Positions 8,896 through 17,367 of a DNA stretch of 64,000 bases are shown in pieces. How positions within the stretch are numbered: position 1 is the first letter of the stretch; every line of letters begins with the position of its first letter. The notes below the pieces were generated by a model. It made no database searches. It saw nothing but the letters and a program-made list of their open reading frames with translations, and was not told where the DNA came from. A program made the position numbers and the translations under genes. Origin of the DNA: CAZIZT01 sp964544085 (GTDB lineage: Bacteria; Campylobacterota_A; Desulfurellia; Desulfurellales; Hippeaceae); contig CAZIZT010000005.1 of NCBI GenBank assembly GCA_964544085.1, positions 1 to 64,000 on the forward strand. Reading direction: 5' to 3'.

Positions 8896-9365
8896 AGGTC
8901 TATCAGGTCTGCCTTGTTGAGCATCGTATCCAGAATTACAACCGTTCTTCTGCCTGTCAGATAGCCGCATAATTCGCCCGGACTGATTATGTGACCCCTA
9001 TCGGTTTTTCTGATGTCTATCACATGCAGATGGCCATACAGCACATAATCGTACTCTCTTGCAAGTTTATCAATTCCGAATGGTTCATGCATCAAAACAA
9101 AACTCTTACCATCCAGCTCCAATTCATAAGGCGGTTTATGCAGGCGATGTCTCGCTTTCTCTTCAAGGTAAAGCCATTCGCCATCGTTATTGCCAAAAAC
9201 ACCGATGAATTCCATTTTCAATTTATCAAACACATCGAAACAGAAAGGCGAGACAATATCACCCAAGTGAACAACAAAATCGGCTCCCACAGCATTGAAG
9301 GTTTCGACAGCCTTCTCTATTGCGGGTATGTTGTCGTGGGAATCTGACATTATGCCGATCTTCAT
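8892..9365 (-). CDS. YfcE/MJ0936-type metallophosphoesterase
   Basis: Small calcineurin-like phosphodiesterase of 157 residues with all metal-binding motifs of the family: DSHDN at 8-12, GDIV near 36, GNND near 58, a lone His in LMHEPFG and GHLH near 111. Such enzymes cleave phosphodiesters in vitro; the physiological substrate is unknown. Its ATG overlaps the leuB stop (ATGA) and its stop overlaps the engB start, so it is tightly coupled within the leu operon. Confidence 0.9.
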   Translation of the reverse strand: MKIGIMSDSHDNIPAIEKAVETFNAVGADFVVHLGDIVSPFCFDVFDKLKMEFIGVFGNNDGEWLYLEEKARHRLHKPPYELELDGKSFVLMHEPFGIDKLAREYDYVLYGHLHVIDIRKTDRGHIISPGELCGYLTGRRTVVILDTMLNKADLIDL

Positions 9366-10444
9366 GCCACATCTCCTATCGCCTTAGCTATTAGGTTACC
9401 CATCTGATCTGTATTAACCAGCTTCTTACCTTCACTCATGATATCCGGTGTTCTGTACCCCATTGACAGAACAAGCTCTACAGCCTTTTCTATCGCTTCA
9501 GCCTCCCTATCCAGATTCAGCCCATATTTTAGCATCATCGCCGCTGACTCTATCTGCGCTATTGGATTGGCTATGCCTTTGCCGGCTATATCGGGTGCAG
9601 ATCCATGTATTGGCTCAAACATCCCTACCCTGCCACCGATACTTGCACTGGGTAGCATACCAATAGAACCCGTTAGCATGCTTGCCTCGTCTGAGAGTAT
9701 ATCTCCGAAGATGTTGCCCGTGACAATAACATCGAACTGCTTGGGATTACGCACAAGCTGCATAGCTGCATTATCAACAAGCATGTGGTTGTATTCAATG
9801 TCAGGAAACTCAGATGCTACCTGATTTACCACATCTCTCCATAGCTGAGACACCTCAAGCACATTAGCCTTGTCAACACTGGTTAGCCGCTTTCTTCTTT
9901 TCCTTGCAAGCTCAAAAGCAAGTCTGACGATGCGTTCTATCTCGCTATAGCTGTACACCATCGTGTTGACTGCCTTTTTTTCGCCATTCTCTTCAAAAAT
10001 ACCCTTTGGCTTTCCAAAATAAATGCCACCTGTAAGCTCTCTAACAACCAGAATATCTATGCCCTCCACCACTTCAGGTTTAAGGGTGCTTGCATCAATA
10101 AGCTCGCTGAAAACCTTTGCAGGTCTGAGATTTGCAAATGCACCAAGAGCCTTTCTGATACCAAGCAAACCAGCTTCCGGTTTCTTATCGTGAGGGAGAT
10201 TCTCCCATTTCGGCCCACCAACCGCTCCGAAAAAGAGAGCATCTGTTGAAAGTATTTTTTCTACCTCACTGTCTGGGAGAGGCTCACCAAACCTGTCAAT
10301 AGCACACCCTCCCACATAGACCTTCACATATTCGAATGTGTGGTTGAATCTGGAGGCTATCTCATCAAGCACCTTCAGTCCTTCAGCCACTATTTCCGGG
10401 CCAATACCGTCGCCTTCCATGACGGATATTTTGTAACTACCCAT
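9362..10444 (-). CDS. leuB: 3-isopropylmalate dehydrogenase LeuB
   Basis: Oxidatively decarboxylates 3-isopropylmalate to 2-oxoisocaproate with NAD+, the last specific step before leucine. Seen: N-terminal VMEGDGIGPEIV, the substrate arginines region LLGIRKALGAFANLRP, RELTGGIYFG, the metal aspartates in GDILSDEASML, and the NAD-adenine loop EPIHGSAPDIAGKGIANP. I place the start at the ATG at 10444 (MGSYKISV), which has gaaggggg upstream; extra in-frame codons further upstream lie inside leuD. This gives 360 residues, the normal size. It overlaps leuD by 8 bases. Confidence 0.96.
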   Translation of the reverse strand: MGSYKISVMEGDGIGPEIVAEGLKVLDEIASRFNHTFEYVKVYVGGCAIDRFGEPLPDSEVEKILSTDALFFGAVGGPKWENLPHDKKPEAGLLGIRKALGAFANLRPAKVFSELIDASTLKPEVVEGIDILVVRELTGGIYFGKPKGIFEENGEKKAVNTMVYSYSEIERIVRLAFELARKRRKRLTSVDKANVLEVSQLWRDVVNQVASEFPDIEYNHMLVDNAAMQLVRNPKQFDVIVTGNIFGDILSDEASMLTGSIGMLPSASIGGRVGMFEPIHGSAPDIAGKGIANPIAQIESAAMMLKYGLNLDREAEAIEKAVELVLSMGYRTPDIMSEGKKLVNTDQMGNLIAKAIGDVA

Positions 10445-10952
10445 TGCTTCCCCCTTCTTCTTTTTTAAGTAGCCTCTGTGCATAACCAAACAAGCCGCCA
10501 CTTTCGATAAGCTGCATCATAAACTCGGGAATCGGCGTCACAGCATACTTTCTGTTCTTTGTTGTATTGATAATCTCACCCTTCTTAAGGTCTACCTCTA
10601 CCACGTCACCAGATTCTATATCCTCTGCAGCCTCTGGGCTTTCGAAGATGGGTAAGCCTACATTGAAGGCGTTCCTATAGAAAATTCTGGCAAAGCTCTT
10701 GGCGATCACGCAACCCACACCGCTTGCCTTAATAGCTATGGGTGCATGCTCTCTGCTTGAGCCGCTGCCGAAGTTTTCACCTGCAACTATAATGTCGCCG
10801 GGCTTGACCTCCTTTGCAAAACGCTCATCGATGTCTTCCATACAATGGCGGGCAAGCTCTTTATCATCGGATGTATTGAGATACCTTGCGGGTATTATCA
10901 CATCCGTATCAACATTATCACCGTATTTCCACACCCTGCCCTTTAGTCTCAT
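10437..10952 (-). CDS. leuD: 3-isopropylmalate dehydratase small subunit LeuD
   Basis: Swivelling domain of isopropylmalate isomerase, partner of LeuC. Seen: DTDVIIPARYLNT, the GENFGSGSSREHAP substrate-binding loop near residue 60, and the FYRNAFNVGLP segment. At 171 residues it is the short archaeal/thermophile type, often named LeuD2 or HacB-like, not the 200-residue E. coli type. Its ATG overlaps the leuC stop by four bases. Confidence 0.95.
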   Translation of the reverse strand: MRLKGRVWKYGDNVDTDVIIPARYLNTSDDKELARHCMEDIDERFAKEVKPGDIIVAGENFGSGSSREHAPIAIKASGVGCVIAKSFARIFYRNAFNVGLPIFESPEAAEDIESGDVVEVDLKKGEIINTTKNRKYAVTPIPEFMMQLIESGGLFGYAQRLLKKEEGGSNG

Positions 10953-12214
10953 TTTACCACCTCCTCGGGAGAGACGATCTTACCGGCAACGGCACTGGCT
11001 GCTACAACCGCAGGTGATGCAAGATAAACGAAGGCTTTTTTCGAACCCATTCGCCCGACGAAATTCCTGTTGGATGTGGATATACACACCTCGCCATCTG
11101 CTAATATGCCCATAAAGCCGCCCAGACAGGGACCGCATGTTGGCGGTGAGATCACTGCACCGGCATCAAGGAAGATGTCAAAGAGACCTTCCTTTAAAGC
11201 CTGTCTGTATATCTCTACGGTTGCCGGGATAATGATAAGGCGTACGTATTTCTCCACTTTGTTGTTCTTCAGCACCTCAGCTGCAACCCTTAAATCGCTC
11301 AATCTGCCATTTGTACAGGAACCTATAAACGCCTGGTCAATCCGTATATCCTTTTTTATTTCACTAATACCGACAGTATTTTCAGGTAGATGTGGAAAAG
11401 CAACCTGTGGCTCAATCTCCGATACATCGATCTCAATTACTTCGGCATATTCAGTATCTGGATCGCTTTTCATTACATTAAACTCAAAAACACCCCTCTC
11501 TTTTAAATACTCTTCGGTGATTGCATCGGGTTCAATTATGCCATTCTTTGCACCTGCCTCGGTCGCCATGTTGCATATGGTTAACCTGTCATCCATGGGA
11601 AGCTCTCTTATTGCTTCACCAGTAAACTCCATGGATTTATAGAGTGCACCGGATACTCCGATTTGCCCGATTGTATAGAGTATCAAGTCCTTGCCACCAA
11701 CCCACTTATTTCTCTTTCCTGTATAGACAAACTTTATACTCTCTGGCACCTTGAGCCAGGTTTTCCCCGTTGCAAAGGCAAAGCCAACATCGGTAGACCC
11801 CATTCCACAGGCGAAGGCGCCCAGTGCACCGTGTGTACATGTGTGGGAATCGGCTCCAACCACAAGCATTCCAGGTTTTATGTAACCCTGCTCTGGCAAA
11901 AGCGCATGCTCTATTCCCACTTCACCGGTTTCCCAGTAATGGATAAGCTCATGTTGCCTGACAAAATCGCGCATGATCTTGCACTGATTGGCAGACTTTA
12001 TATCCTTGTTCGGTGTAAAGTGATCCGGTATCAACGCAACCTTTTGCTTATCGAACACACCTACACCAAGCCTGTTTAGAAAATCAATTGCTATAGGAGC
12101 TGTAATATCGTTGGCAAAAGCAAGATCCACATCGGCAAGCACTATCTCATTGGGTTTTACAATATCTCTGTTGCTTTTTGCAGCAAGTATCTTTTGAGAG
12201 ATCGTCATTCCCAT
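10949..12214 (-). CDS. leuC: 3-isopropylmalate dehydratase large subunit LeuC
   Basis: Aconitase-family iron-sulfur enzyme that isomerises 2- to 3-isopropylmalate. Seen: GADSHTCTHGALGAFA with the first cluster cysteine, SCTNGRLSDL with the second area, and CGPCLGGFMG with the last two, giving a [4Fe-4S] site. The 421-residue length is the short type that pairs with short LeuD. The start at 12214 has aggaga upstream; the ATG two codons later is also possible. It lies 13 bases after a small secreted protein gene that heads the operon. Confidence 0.96.
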   Translation of the reverse strand: MGMTISQKILAAKSNRDIVKPNEIVLADVDLAFANDITAPIAIDFLNRLGVGVFDKQKVALIPDHFTPNKDIKSANQCKIMRDFVRQHELIHYWETGEVGIEHALLPEQGYIKPGMLVVGADSHTCTHGALGAFACGMGSTDVGFAFATGKTWLKVPESIKFVYTGKRNKWVGGKDLILYTIGQIGVSGALYKSMEFTGEAIRELPMDDRLTICNMATEAGAKNGIIEPDAITEEYLKERGVFEFNVMKSDPDTEYAEVIEIDVSEIEPQVAFPHLPENTVGISEIKKDIRIDQAFIGSCTNGRLSDLRVAAEVLKNNKVEKYVRLIIIPATVEIYRQALKEGLFDIFLDAGAVISPPTCGPCLGGFMGILADGEVCISTSNRNFVGRMGSKKAFVYLASPAVVAASAVAGKIVSPEEVVK

Positions 12215-12227
12215 AAGCGTATCTCCT

Positions 12228-12596
12228 TTATCTTACCTTGAGTATTTTCTCGCCCAGCAGCTTACCTGAGGAGTCAAGCACCTCAAACCTCCATATACCG
12301 GGTGCAAATAGCAGCTTATCGGAGTAGGTTCTAAATCGTTTGTATGGTTTTATACTGAGCTTTATATCGTAGTTGTGTCCACGGAAAACATACCTGTGAA
12401 TAATGTATGTGGGTTTCTGTATGTGGACAAGTTTCGTTAGACAGTAAACCCTCTCGCCTGCAGTAAAATCCGTTTTGGGGGCAATGATTTTGAGATCTTT
12501 CACGCCTGTTCCGCATTCTATTGACTTCAGCGTTAATGCGTGCGCAGACAACGAATAGATGAGACTCGTAAGAAGCAGAAGGACAGCTAACCTCAC
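12228..12596 (-). CDS. Secreted DUF2914-like protein
   Basis: A 122-residue protein with an N-terminal signal peptide (hydrophobic LAVLLLLTSLIYSLSA, likely cut near residue 20) and a beta-rich mature part. The pattern GERVYCLTKLVH, then W-less central strands, then GIWRFEVLDSSGKLLGEKILKV, matches my memory of the DUF2914 domain, which is often secreted or joined to membrane regions. The start is GTG with gggagg 5 bases upstream. It is the first gene after a sigma-70 promoter and is followed by leuC, so it probably shares the leucine operon mRNA. No function is known. Confidence 0.72.
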   Translation of the reverse strand: MRLAVLLLLTSLIYSLSAHALTLKSIECGTGVKDLKIIAPKTDFTAGERVYCLTKLVHIQKPTYIIHRYVFRGHNYDIKLSIKPYKRFRTYSDKLLFAPGIWRFEVLDSSGKLLGEKILKVR

Positions 12597-12626
12597 GGCA
12601 ACCTCCCTTCGGTTTATTTGTTCGAT

Positions 12627-12654
12627 ACTATAGCAAATATGTGTACTTTGTCCA
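12627..12654 (-). promoter_or_regulatory. Sigma-70 promoter for the DUF2914-leuCDB operon
   Basis: On the minus strand, TGGACA (12649-12654) and TATAGT (12627-12632) are 16 bases apart, each 5 of 6 to consensus, and the -10 carries an upstream TG (extended -10). It stands back to back with the sigma-54 promoter of the flagellar operon 20 bases away. Confidence 0.68.
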
Positions 12655-12674
12655 CACGCTTTTTGGGTTCGGAT

Positions 12675-12692
12675 TTGGCACGAGCTTTGCTA
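12675..12692 (+). promoter_or_regulatory. Sigma-54 promoter for flgF-flgG-flgA
   Basis: TTGGCACGAGCTTTGCTA matches the sigma-54 consensus (TTGGCAC-N4-TTGC) at every key position: GG at 12677-12678 and GC at 12689-12690 with the required 10 bases between. A start near 12702 leaves a short leader carrying the ribosome site aaaggagg before the flgF ATG at 12717. An NtrC-type flagellar activator, not in this window, would be required. Confidence 0.88.
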
Positions 12693-12716
12693 ACCAATGG
12701 AAAGGAGGTGTAAGCT

Positions 12717-13511
12717 ATGTTCAACGGTGTTTACGACTGTGCGGGTGGCATGATAGTAGAGCTAAACCGTCTAAACAATATCACAAACAACATTGCCAAC
12801 GCCGATACGGTGGGATTTAAAAAGGAAAGAATAAACATCAAGAGCTGGTCAAGGGTATGGGGCGAAGCAAATGCTAAGCTACCGATACCACCCGATACCA
12901 AACAGGCTGAGCGGTTCATCAACGAGACTATAAACTCCACGCCCCATATGGACACAAGCTATATTGACTTTTCAGAGGGTCCATTTAAACACACCGGAAA
13001 CAGGTTGGATTTTGCAATAGAAGGCAAGGGATTTTTTCTTGTTCTAACCAAAAAAGGGATTATGTATACCCGTGATGGACAATTCAGCATAGCAAGCGAT
13101 GGTACACTGGTTCAACGCAGCACGGGCTATCCAATAGTTGGTGAAAATTACTTCAGAAACGGGCAGCTGATAAAGTTGAACGGCAAGCACGTTACAATAA
13201 GATCCGACGGTACAGTGATTGTAGACAAAAATAAAATAGACAGGATAGCCATAAGGGACTTTAGGAACTACTCAAACCTCAAAAAATGGCACGACCACCT
13301 GTTTAAAGCAATAAACAATGAGCCCGCTATGCCTGTTGCCAACTTTACGCTTGCAGAGGGTTATCTGGAGATGAGCAATGTGAGTATAGTGAAAGAGATG
13401 GTTAATCTAATACAAACACAGCGTTCATTTGACAGGTTCCAGCGGGTAATCGATGCGCTGGGCAACGAGATTATGACGGATGTTGTCAAAAACGTAGGCA
13501 GAGTAACGTAA
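12717..13511 (+). CDS. flgF: Flagellar basal-body rod protein FlgF
   Basis: Proximal rod component of the flagellum. Seen: N-terminal rod motif LNNITNNIANADTVGFKKER, the internal hook/rod consensus KGFFLVLTKKGIMYTRDGQFSI with a long glycine/strand core, and the C-terminal coiled-coil YLEMSNVSIVKEMVNLIQTQRSFD. Length 264 fits FlgF. It is the first gene behind the sigma-54 promoter, with flgG following after 19 bases; the two are paralogues. The protein has no signal peptide because it is exported by the flagellar type III apparatus. Confidence 0.92.
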   Translation: MFNGVYDCAGGMIVELNRLNNITNNIANADTVGFKKERINIKSWSRVWGEANAKLPIPPDTKQAERFINETINSTPHMDTSYIDFSEGPFKHTGNRLDFAIEGKGFFLVLTKKGIMYTRDGQFSIASDGTLVQRSTGYPIVGENYFRNGQLIKLNGKHVTIRSDGTVIVDKNKIDRIAIRDFRNYSNLKKWHDHLFKAINNEPAMPVANFTLAEGYLEMSNVSIVKEMVNLIQTQRSFDRFQRVIDALGNEIMTDVVKNVGRVT

Positions 13512-13530
13512 CCCGACAGGAGGTAGGAAC

Positions 13531-14319
13531 ATGATAAGAGCGCTTTGGACGGCGGCTACAGGCATGGAGGCGCAGCAGCTAAACATAGACACCATTGCCA
13601 ACAACCTTGCTAATGTTAACACGGCGGGATTCAAACGAAGTAGAGCAGATTTTGTGGATCTCCTCTACCAAACGGTGAAAGAAGCTGGAGTTGCATCAAC
13701 GGCAAACACTATGGAGCCAACGGGAATTCAGGTAGGTCTTGGTGTAAAACCCGCCGCTGTTGTAAAGAACTTTGCACAGGGAAACTTTAAGGAGACGGGC
13801 AATCCACTTGACGTTGCAATAGCAGGACACGGTTTTTTCCAGATAACCATGCCGGATGGAACCATCGCATACACAAGGGACGGTGCATTCAAGATCGACT
13901 CGACCGGCAGGATCGTCACCAGTGAAGGATATCCGCTTTCACCGCAGATAACGATTCCAGGTGACACAGTCAGTATAAATATCGGCAATGATGGAACTGT
14001 ATCTGTGTTAGAAGCTGGCCAGAATACACCTACACAAATCGGCCAAATTCAGCTTGCCAATTTCATCAACCCAGCCGGGTTGAAATCTATCGGCCACAAT
14101 CTCTACAAGGAAACGGATGCATCCGGTGCGCCTACAGTAGGCAATCCAGGAACAAATGGCCTTGGCATGCTTGAGCAGGGCATCCTTGAGATGAGCAACG
14201 TGAGTGTCGTGCAGGAGATGGTTGAGATGATAGCAGGACAGCGTGCTTACGATACAAATGCTAAAGCTATTCAGACAAGCGATGAGATGCTCCAGACAGC
14301 TAATAATCTCAAGCGTTAG
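13531..14319 (+). CDS. flgG: Flagellar distal rod protein FlgG
   Basis: Distal rod protein of the flagellum. Seen: start MIRALWTAATGMEAQQ, rod motif IDTIANNLANVNTAGFKRSR, the central GHGFFQITMPDGTIAYTRDG segment and the C-terminal LEMSNVSVVQEMVEMIAGQRAY coiled coil. The 262-residue length is exactly typical. A strong ribosome site (aggagg) precedes the ATG. flgA starts inside its 3' end. The alternative, FlgF, is excluded by the FlgG-type start and by the paralogue upstream. Confidence 0.96.
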   Translation: MIRALWTAATGMEAQQLNIDTIANNLANVNTAGFKRSRADFVDLLYQTVKEAGVASTANTMEPTGIQVGLGVKPAAVVKNFAQGNFKETGNPLDVAIAGHGFFQITMPDGTIAYTRDGAFKIDSTGRIVTSEGYPLSPQITIPGDTVSINIGNDGTVSVLEAGQNTPTQIGQIQLANFINPAGLKSIGHNLYKETDASGAPTVGNPGTNGLGMLEQGILEMSNVSVVQEMVEMIAGQRAYDTNAKAIQTSDEMLQTANNLKR

Positions 14320-15175
14320 CATCATACTGACCCTTGTTTTTGCTTTACATACCTTCGCCTGTGATATTGCATTAAAAAAGCAGGCAACGGTCAAAGGCGA
14401 TCAGGTCTACCTTGAGGATGTCACGTCGAAATGCCCCGATGCACTCAAGGATCTGTTCATTGCGGACGCTCCCTATGTGAACGGTTCCATAACCGTTACA
14501 GCCGATCTTGTTCGTTCCATTTTAAAAAGCACCCATCATTCACGCTATTCGGTCTGCGGCAACGTGTGTATAGTTAAAAGGCAAGCCTATTACATAACCC
14601 GCAAGAGCATTGAGAGGATTACCGGCATTAGTCATATCAAGATCTTAAGGCACATGCCGATAGTACTGCCCTATGCCAAATACACGTTGAAACTCAAAAG
14701 AATAAGCAGGAACAGGGATTTTGTATGGATAGAGATTGATCTATTGAAAAACGGGCGTTATCTGCGCACACTGGGAATCAGCGCAAGAATCGACAGAAGC
14801 TATTACTATCCGGTTGCAGCAAGGGATATATCCCGCGGTCAAACCATAGAGGAATCAGACATTACATACGTGAGACTAAAAAGAGCACCTGTTGCCAACG
14901 CTCTAAAAGATACACACTCCATTGTGGGCAGGGTTGCTGTAGTAGACATAGCAAAAGGTAGCGCGTTTACCCCTTCCAATGTTCGGGTAATGCCACAGGT
15001 GAAAAGGGGAGATATGGTCAGTGTCATTGTGGTTGATGGCAATATCCGCATAACAACCGTGGCTAAAGCATTGAAGAGTGGCTTTTTAAACAGCGTTATA
15101 CCAATCATGTATCCACGATCCAAACGCGTTGTTATGGCTACTGTAATAGGAAAGAAAACTGTGGAGGTACAATGA
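14282..15175 (+). CDS. flgA: Flagellar P-ring assembly chaperone FlgA
   Basis: Periplasmic chaperone for P-ring assembly. Seen: a signal peptide (ISSVSIILTLVFALHTFA, then Cys) and a C-terminal SAF domain (YYPVAARDISRGQTIEESD, then VVDIAKGSAFTPSNV, then VKRGDMVSVIVVDG). The length is 297 residues from the ATG at 14282, chosen because it puts the signal peptide at the N terminus; it overlaps flgG by 38 bases and has a weak ribosome site, so coupling is likely. flgH and flgI, which often follow, are absent here; instead the stop overlaps the ubiX start. Confidence 0.9.
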   Translation: MRCSRQLIISSVSIILTLVFALHTFACDIALKKQATVKGDQVYLEDVTSKCPDALKDLFIADAPYVNGSITVTADLVRSILKSTHHSRYSVCGNVCIVKRQAYYITRKSIERITGISHIKILRHMPIVLPYAKYTLKLKRISRNRDFVWIEIDLLKNGRYLRTLGISARIDRSYYYPVAARDISRGQTIEESDITYVRLKRAPVANALKDTHSIVGRVAVVDIAKGSAFTPSNVRVMPQVKRGDMVSVIVVDGNIRITTVAKALKSGFLNSVIPIMYPRSKRVVMATVIGKKTVEVQ

Positions 15176-15738
15176 AGATAGCTCTGGGCATTAGCGGGGC
15201 AAGCGGTGCTCCTATAGCAGAGAGGCTGATTCAGGTGCTGTCCGAGAAGGTAGAGGAGTTACACATAGTCATATCGGATACGGCTAAAGCTATATTCAAA
15301 GAAGAAACGGGCAGTGAAATTGTTGAGTTTCTTGAAAGGCTAAAGTTTACAAAGGCAATCCTGTATCAGAATAATGACATGCATTCACCGTTGTCCAGTG
15401 GATCGTTTAAAATAGACGCATGTGTAATTGCACCCTGTTCAATGAGAACGCTTGCTGCAATAGCACACGGTATATCCGACACGCTCATTGCGCGTTGTGG
15501 CGATGTTGCCATAAAACAGAAACACAAGCTTGTCCTTGTCCCACGCGAAACACCGCTTTCACCCATACACCTAAAAAACATGCTTACCCTTGCCAATCTT
15601 GGTGCAAGTATCGTTATTCCTGCCCTAACCTTTTACAACAAACCTAAAAGACTTGAAGATGCCGTGGATTTTGTGGTAGGAAAGGTACTTGATGAGCTCT
15701 CAATAGACAATGAGCTCTACAAAAGGTGGGGGTATTAG
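15172..15738 (+). CDS. ubiX: Flavin prenyltransferase UbiX
   Basis: Makes prenylated FMN, the cofactor of UbiD-type decarboxylases, from dimethylallyl phosphate and FMN. Seen: FMN-binding LGISGASGAPIAERL at the start, the SSGSFKIDACVIAPCSMRTLAAIAHG block in the middle, LVLVPRETPLSPIHLKNM near 125-142, and the typical end NELYKRWGY. Length 188 is normal. The ATG overlaps the flgA stop (ATGA). The next gene, ubiB, continues in the same frame after the single TAG stop, an unusual arrangement. Confidence 0.95.
   Translation: MKIALGISGASGAPIAERLIQVLSEKVEELHIVISDTAKAIFKEETGSEIVEFLERLKFTKAILYQNNDMHSPLSSGSFKIDACVIAPCSMRTLAAIAHGISDTLIARCGDVAIKQKHKLVLVPRETPLSPIHLKNMLTLANLGASIVIPALTFYNKPKRLEDAVDFVVGKVLDELSIDNELYKRWGY
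15724..15732 (+). promoter_or_regulatory. Ribosome site proposed for ubiB (supports an ATT start)
   Basis: The purine-rich AGGTGGGGG at the end of ubiX lies 9 bases before the ATT at 15742. No ATG, GTG or TTG occurs in the ubiB frame until 15892, yet the codons between are clearly part of the protein. The site makes initiation at ATT the simplest reading. Confidence 0.5.
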
Positions 15739-15741
15739 CCT

Positions 15742-17367
15742 ATTAGAAGAAACGCCGCATTCAGAGGCATAAAACGCCTGAACGAGATAACCAGAATACT
15801 GGTCAGATTTGGGCTTGGCGAACTTGTTGGTTATACAGGTATCCGATCAAAGCGGCTTGATGAGACAACCGTAGCCTACAGATTCAGACGCATGCTTGAA
15901 GAGCTCGGCCCAACTTTCGTAAAGTTTGGACAACTAATGAGCACCCAGGAGGGTATACTACCACGCTCATTCATAGAAGAGCTTAAAAATCTTCAGGATA
16001 ATGTTGAACCATTTGGTATAGATGAGGTCAGAAAGATCGTTAAAAATTCGCTGAATCGAGACATAGAAGAGATATTTGAAGAGTTTGAGGAGGTGCCAGA
16101 GGCAAGTGCATCGCTTGGTCAGGTACATAAAGCAAAGCTCAAAAACGGCGAGTATGTAGCGGTAAAGGTGCAAAGACCCGGCATCAAAGAAGTCATACAG
16201 TCCGACATGTACCTCCTACACAAGCTTGGAGCCATACTGAGAAAACGCATTAAGGAATACTTTCACTTCGACATTGTTCCCCTGATAGAGGAGTTCGACA
16301 AAACCATAAACAGGGAACTGGACTACGAGATAGAGGCTCACTTCATAGAGGTATTCAAAAAGAATTTTTCCGTTTTTTCGTACGTTTATGTGCCCACTGT
16401 CTACTGGGAGTACACCACAGAGAAGATCATCACAATGGAGTACATATTCGGCTATAAAGCCACCAACAAACAGGAGTTGATAAAAGCCGGATTTGACCTT
16501 AAAAAGCTCGCCGTAGATGGAGCCAAGGTTTTCTGGTATCAGATATTCGATGTTGGATTGTTCCACGCCGATCCACATCCAGGCAATATCATCATAATGA
16601 AGGATGGCAGAATATGCTACATCGATTACGGCATGGTGGGCAAGATTACTGACGAAGATAAGCTAAATCTCATCGAAATGATATGGGGTTTCATTGAGAA
16701 GGATGCTGATAGAATGCTCTATTCCCTTGAAAACTTCGCTGCCACAAAGGACGAACTTAACAGAGAGGAGTTGAAGGGTGATATTGATGAGCTTATAGAG
16801 CTTTACCACTCCCTGCCCCTGAAACGCATGAGTCTTTCCCGAATGCTCAAGGACGTATTCACAATCCTCAGAAAACATGGCATCATCGTAAAGCGCAGCT
16901 CTTCAAGATTGCTCAGGGCAGTTATGATAGCTGATGGCGTGGGCCGGGATTTCTATCCGGATTTCAATTTTGTAGAGGTTGCGCGTCCCTATTTCAGGCG
17001 ATTTGCAAGGAAATACTATTCACCGATAAGTATCTTGAAACTGTTGTCAACTCCCAATCCAAACTATCTATTTGCGTTAAAGAAGCTCCCCATTGTTGGC
17101 AGGAAGATGCTCGATGCCCTTGAAGACGGCAATGTTAAAATTAGAGCTGAAATGGATGGGCTGGATAAAATGATAAGCACCTTCCGCTACGTAATGCGGC
17201 AGGTTGGCATTAGCCTGATTATTGGTAGCATAATCATAGGCAACAGCATCCTGCTTGCCAACGATGTGGGCCCAAAGATTCACTCCATACCGGTGGTTCT
17301 GATAATCAACGTAATCCTGATCATCCTGCTTCTAATTGGAATAATTAACGCTGAAAAGAAACTATAG
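15742..17367 (+). CDS. ubiB: UbiB/ABC1-family atypical kinase, non-standard start
   Basis: Membrane-anchored kinase-like ATPase that supports ubiquinone or menaquinone biosynthesis. Seen: the family's KxGQ motif in FVKFGQL, the alanine-rich loop ASLGQVHKA, ELDYEIEA, the HADPHPGNI catalytic loop, IDYGMVG, and two C-terminal membrane helices in the last 55 residues. The first ATG is at 15892, but codons 15742-15891 encode a good UbiB N terminus (RLNEITRILVRFGLGELV). The frame begins one codon after the ubiX TAG, so the start is probably ATT at 15742, giving 541 residues; a CTG at 15778 or amber read-through are alternatives. The 3' end overlaps the HD-GYP gene by 6 bases. Confidence 0.9.
   Translation: MRRNAAFRGIKRLNEITRILVRFGLGELVGYTGIRSKRLDETTVAYRFRRMLEELGPTFVKFGQLMSTQEGILPRSFIEELKNLQDNVEPFGIDEVRKIVKNSLNRDIEEIFEEFEEVPEASASLGQVHKAKLKNGEYVAVKVQRPGIKEVIQSDMYLLHKLGAILRKRIKEYFHFDIVPLIEEFDKTINRELDYEIEAHFIEVFKKNFSVFSYVYVPTVYWEYTTEKIITMEYIFGYKATNKQELIKAGFDLKKLAVDGAKVFWYQIFDVGLFHADPHPGNIIIMKDGRICYIDYGMVGKITDEDKLNLIEMIWGFIEKDADRMLYSLENFAATKDELNREELKGDIDELIELYHSLPLKRMSLSRMLKDVFTILRKHGIIVKRSSSRLLRAVMIADGVGRDFYPDFNFVEVARPYFRRFARKYYSPISILKLLSTPNPNYLFALKKLPIVGRKMLDALEDGNVKIRAEMDGLDKMISTFRYVMRQVGISLIIGSIIIGNSILLANDVGPKIHSIPVVLIINVILIILLLIGIINAEKKL

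Noticed and set aside
15892..17367. ubiB starting at its first ATG
   Set aside because: About 50 conserved N-terminal residues are encoded upstream in frame, so this would be a truncated protein.
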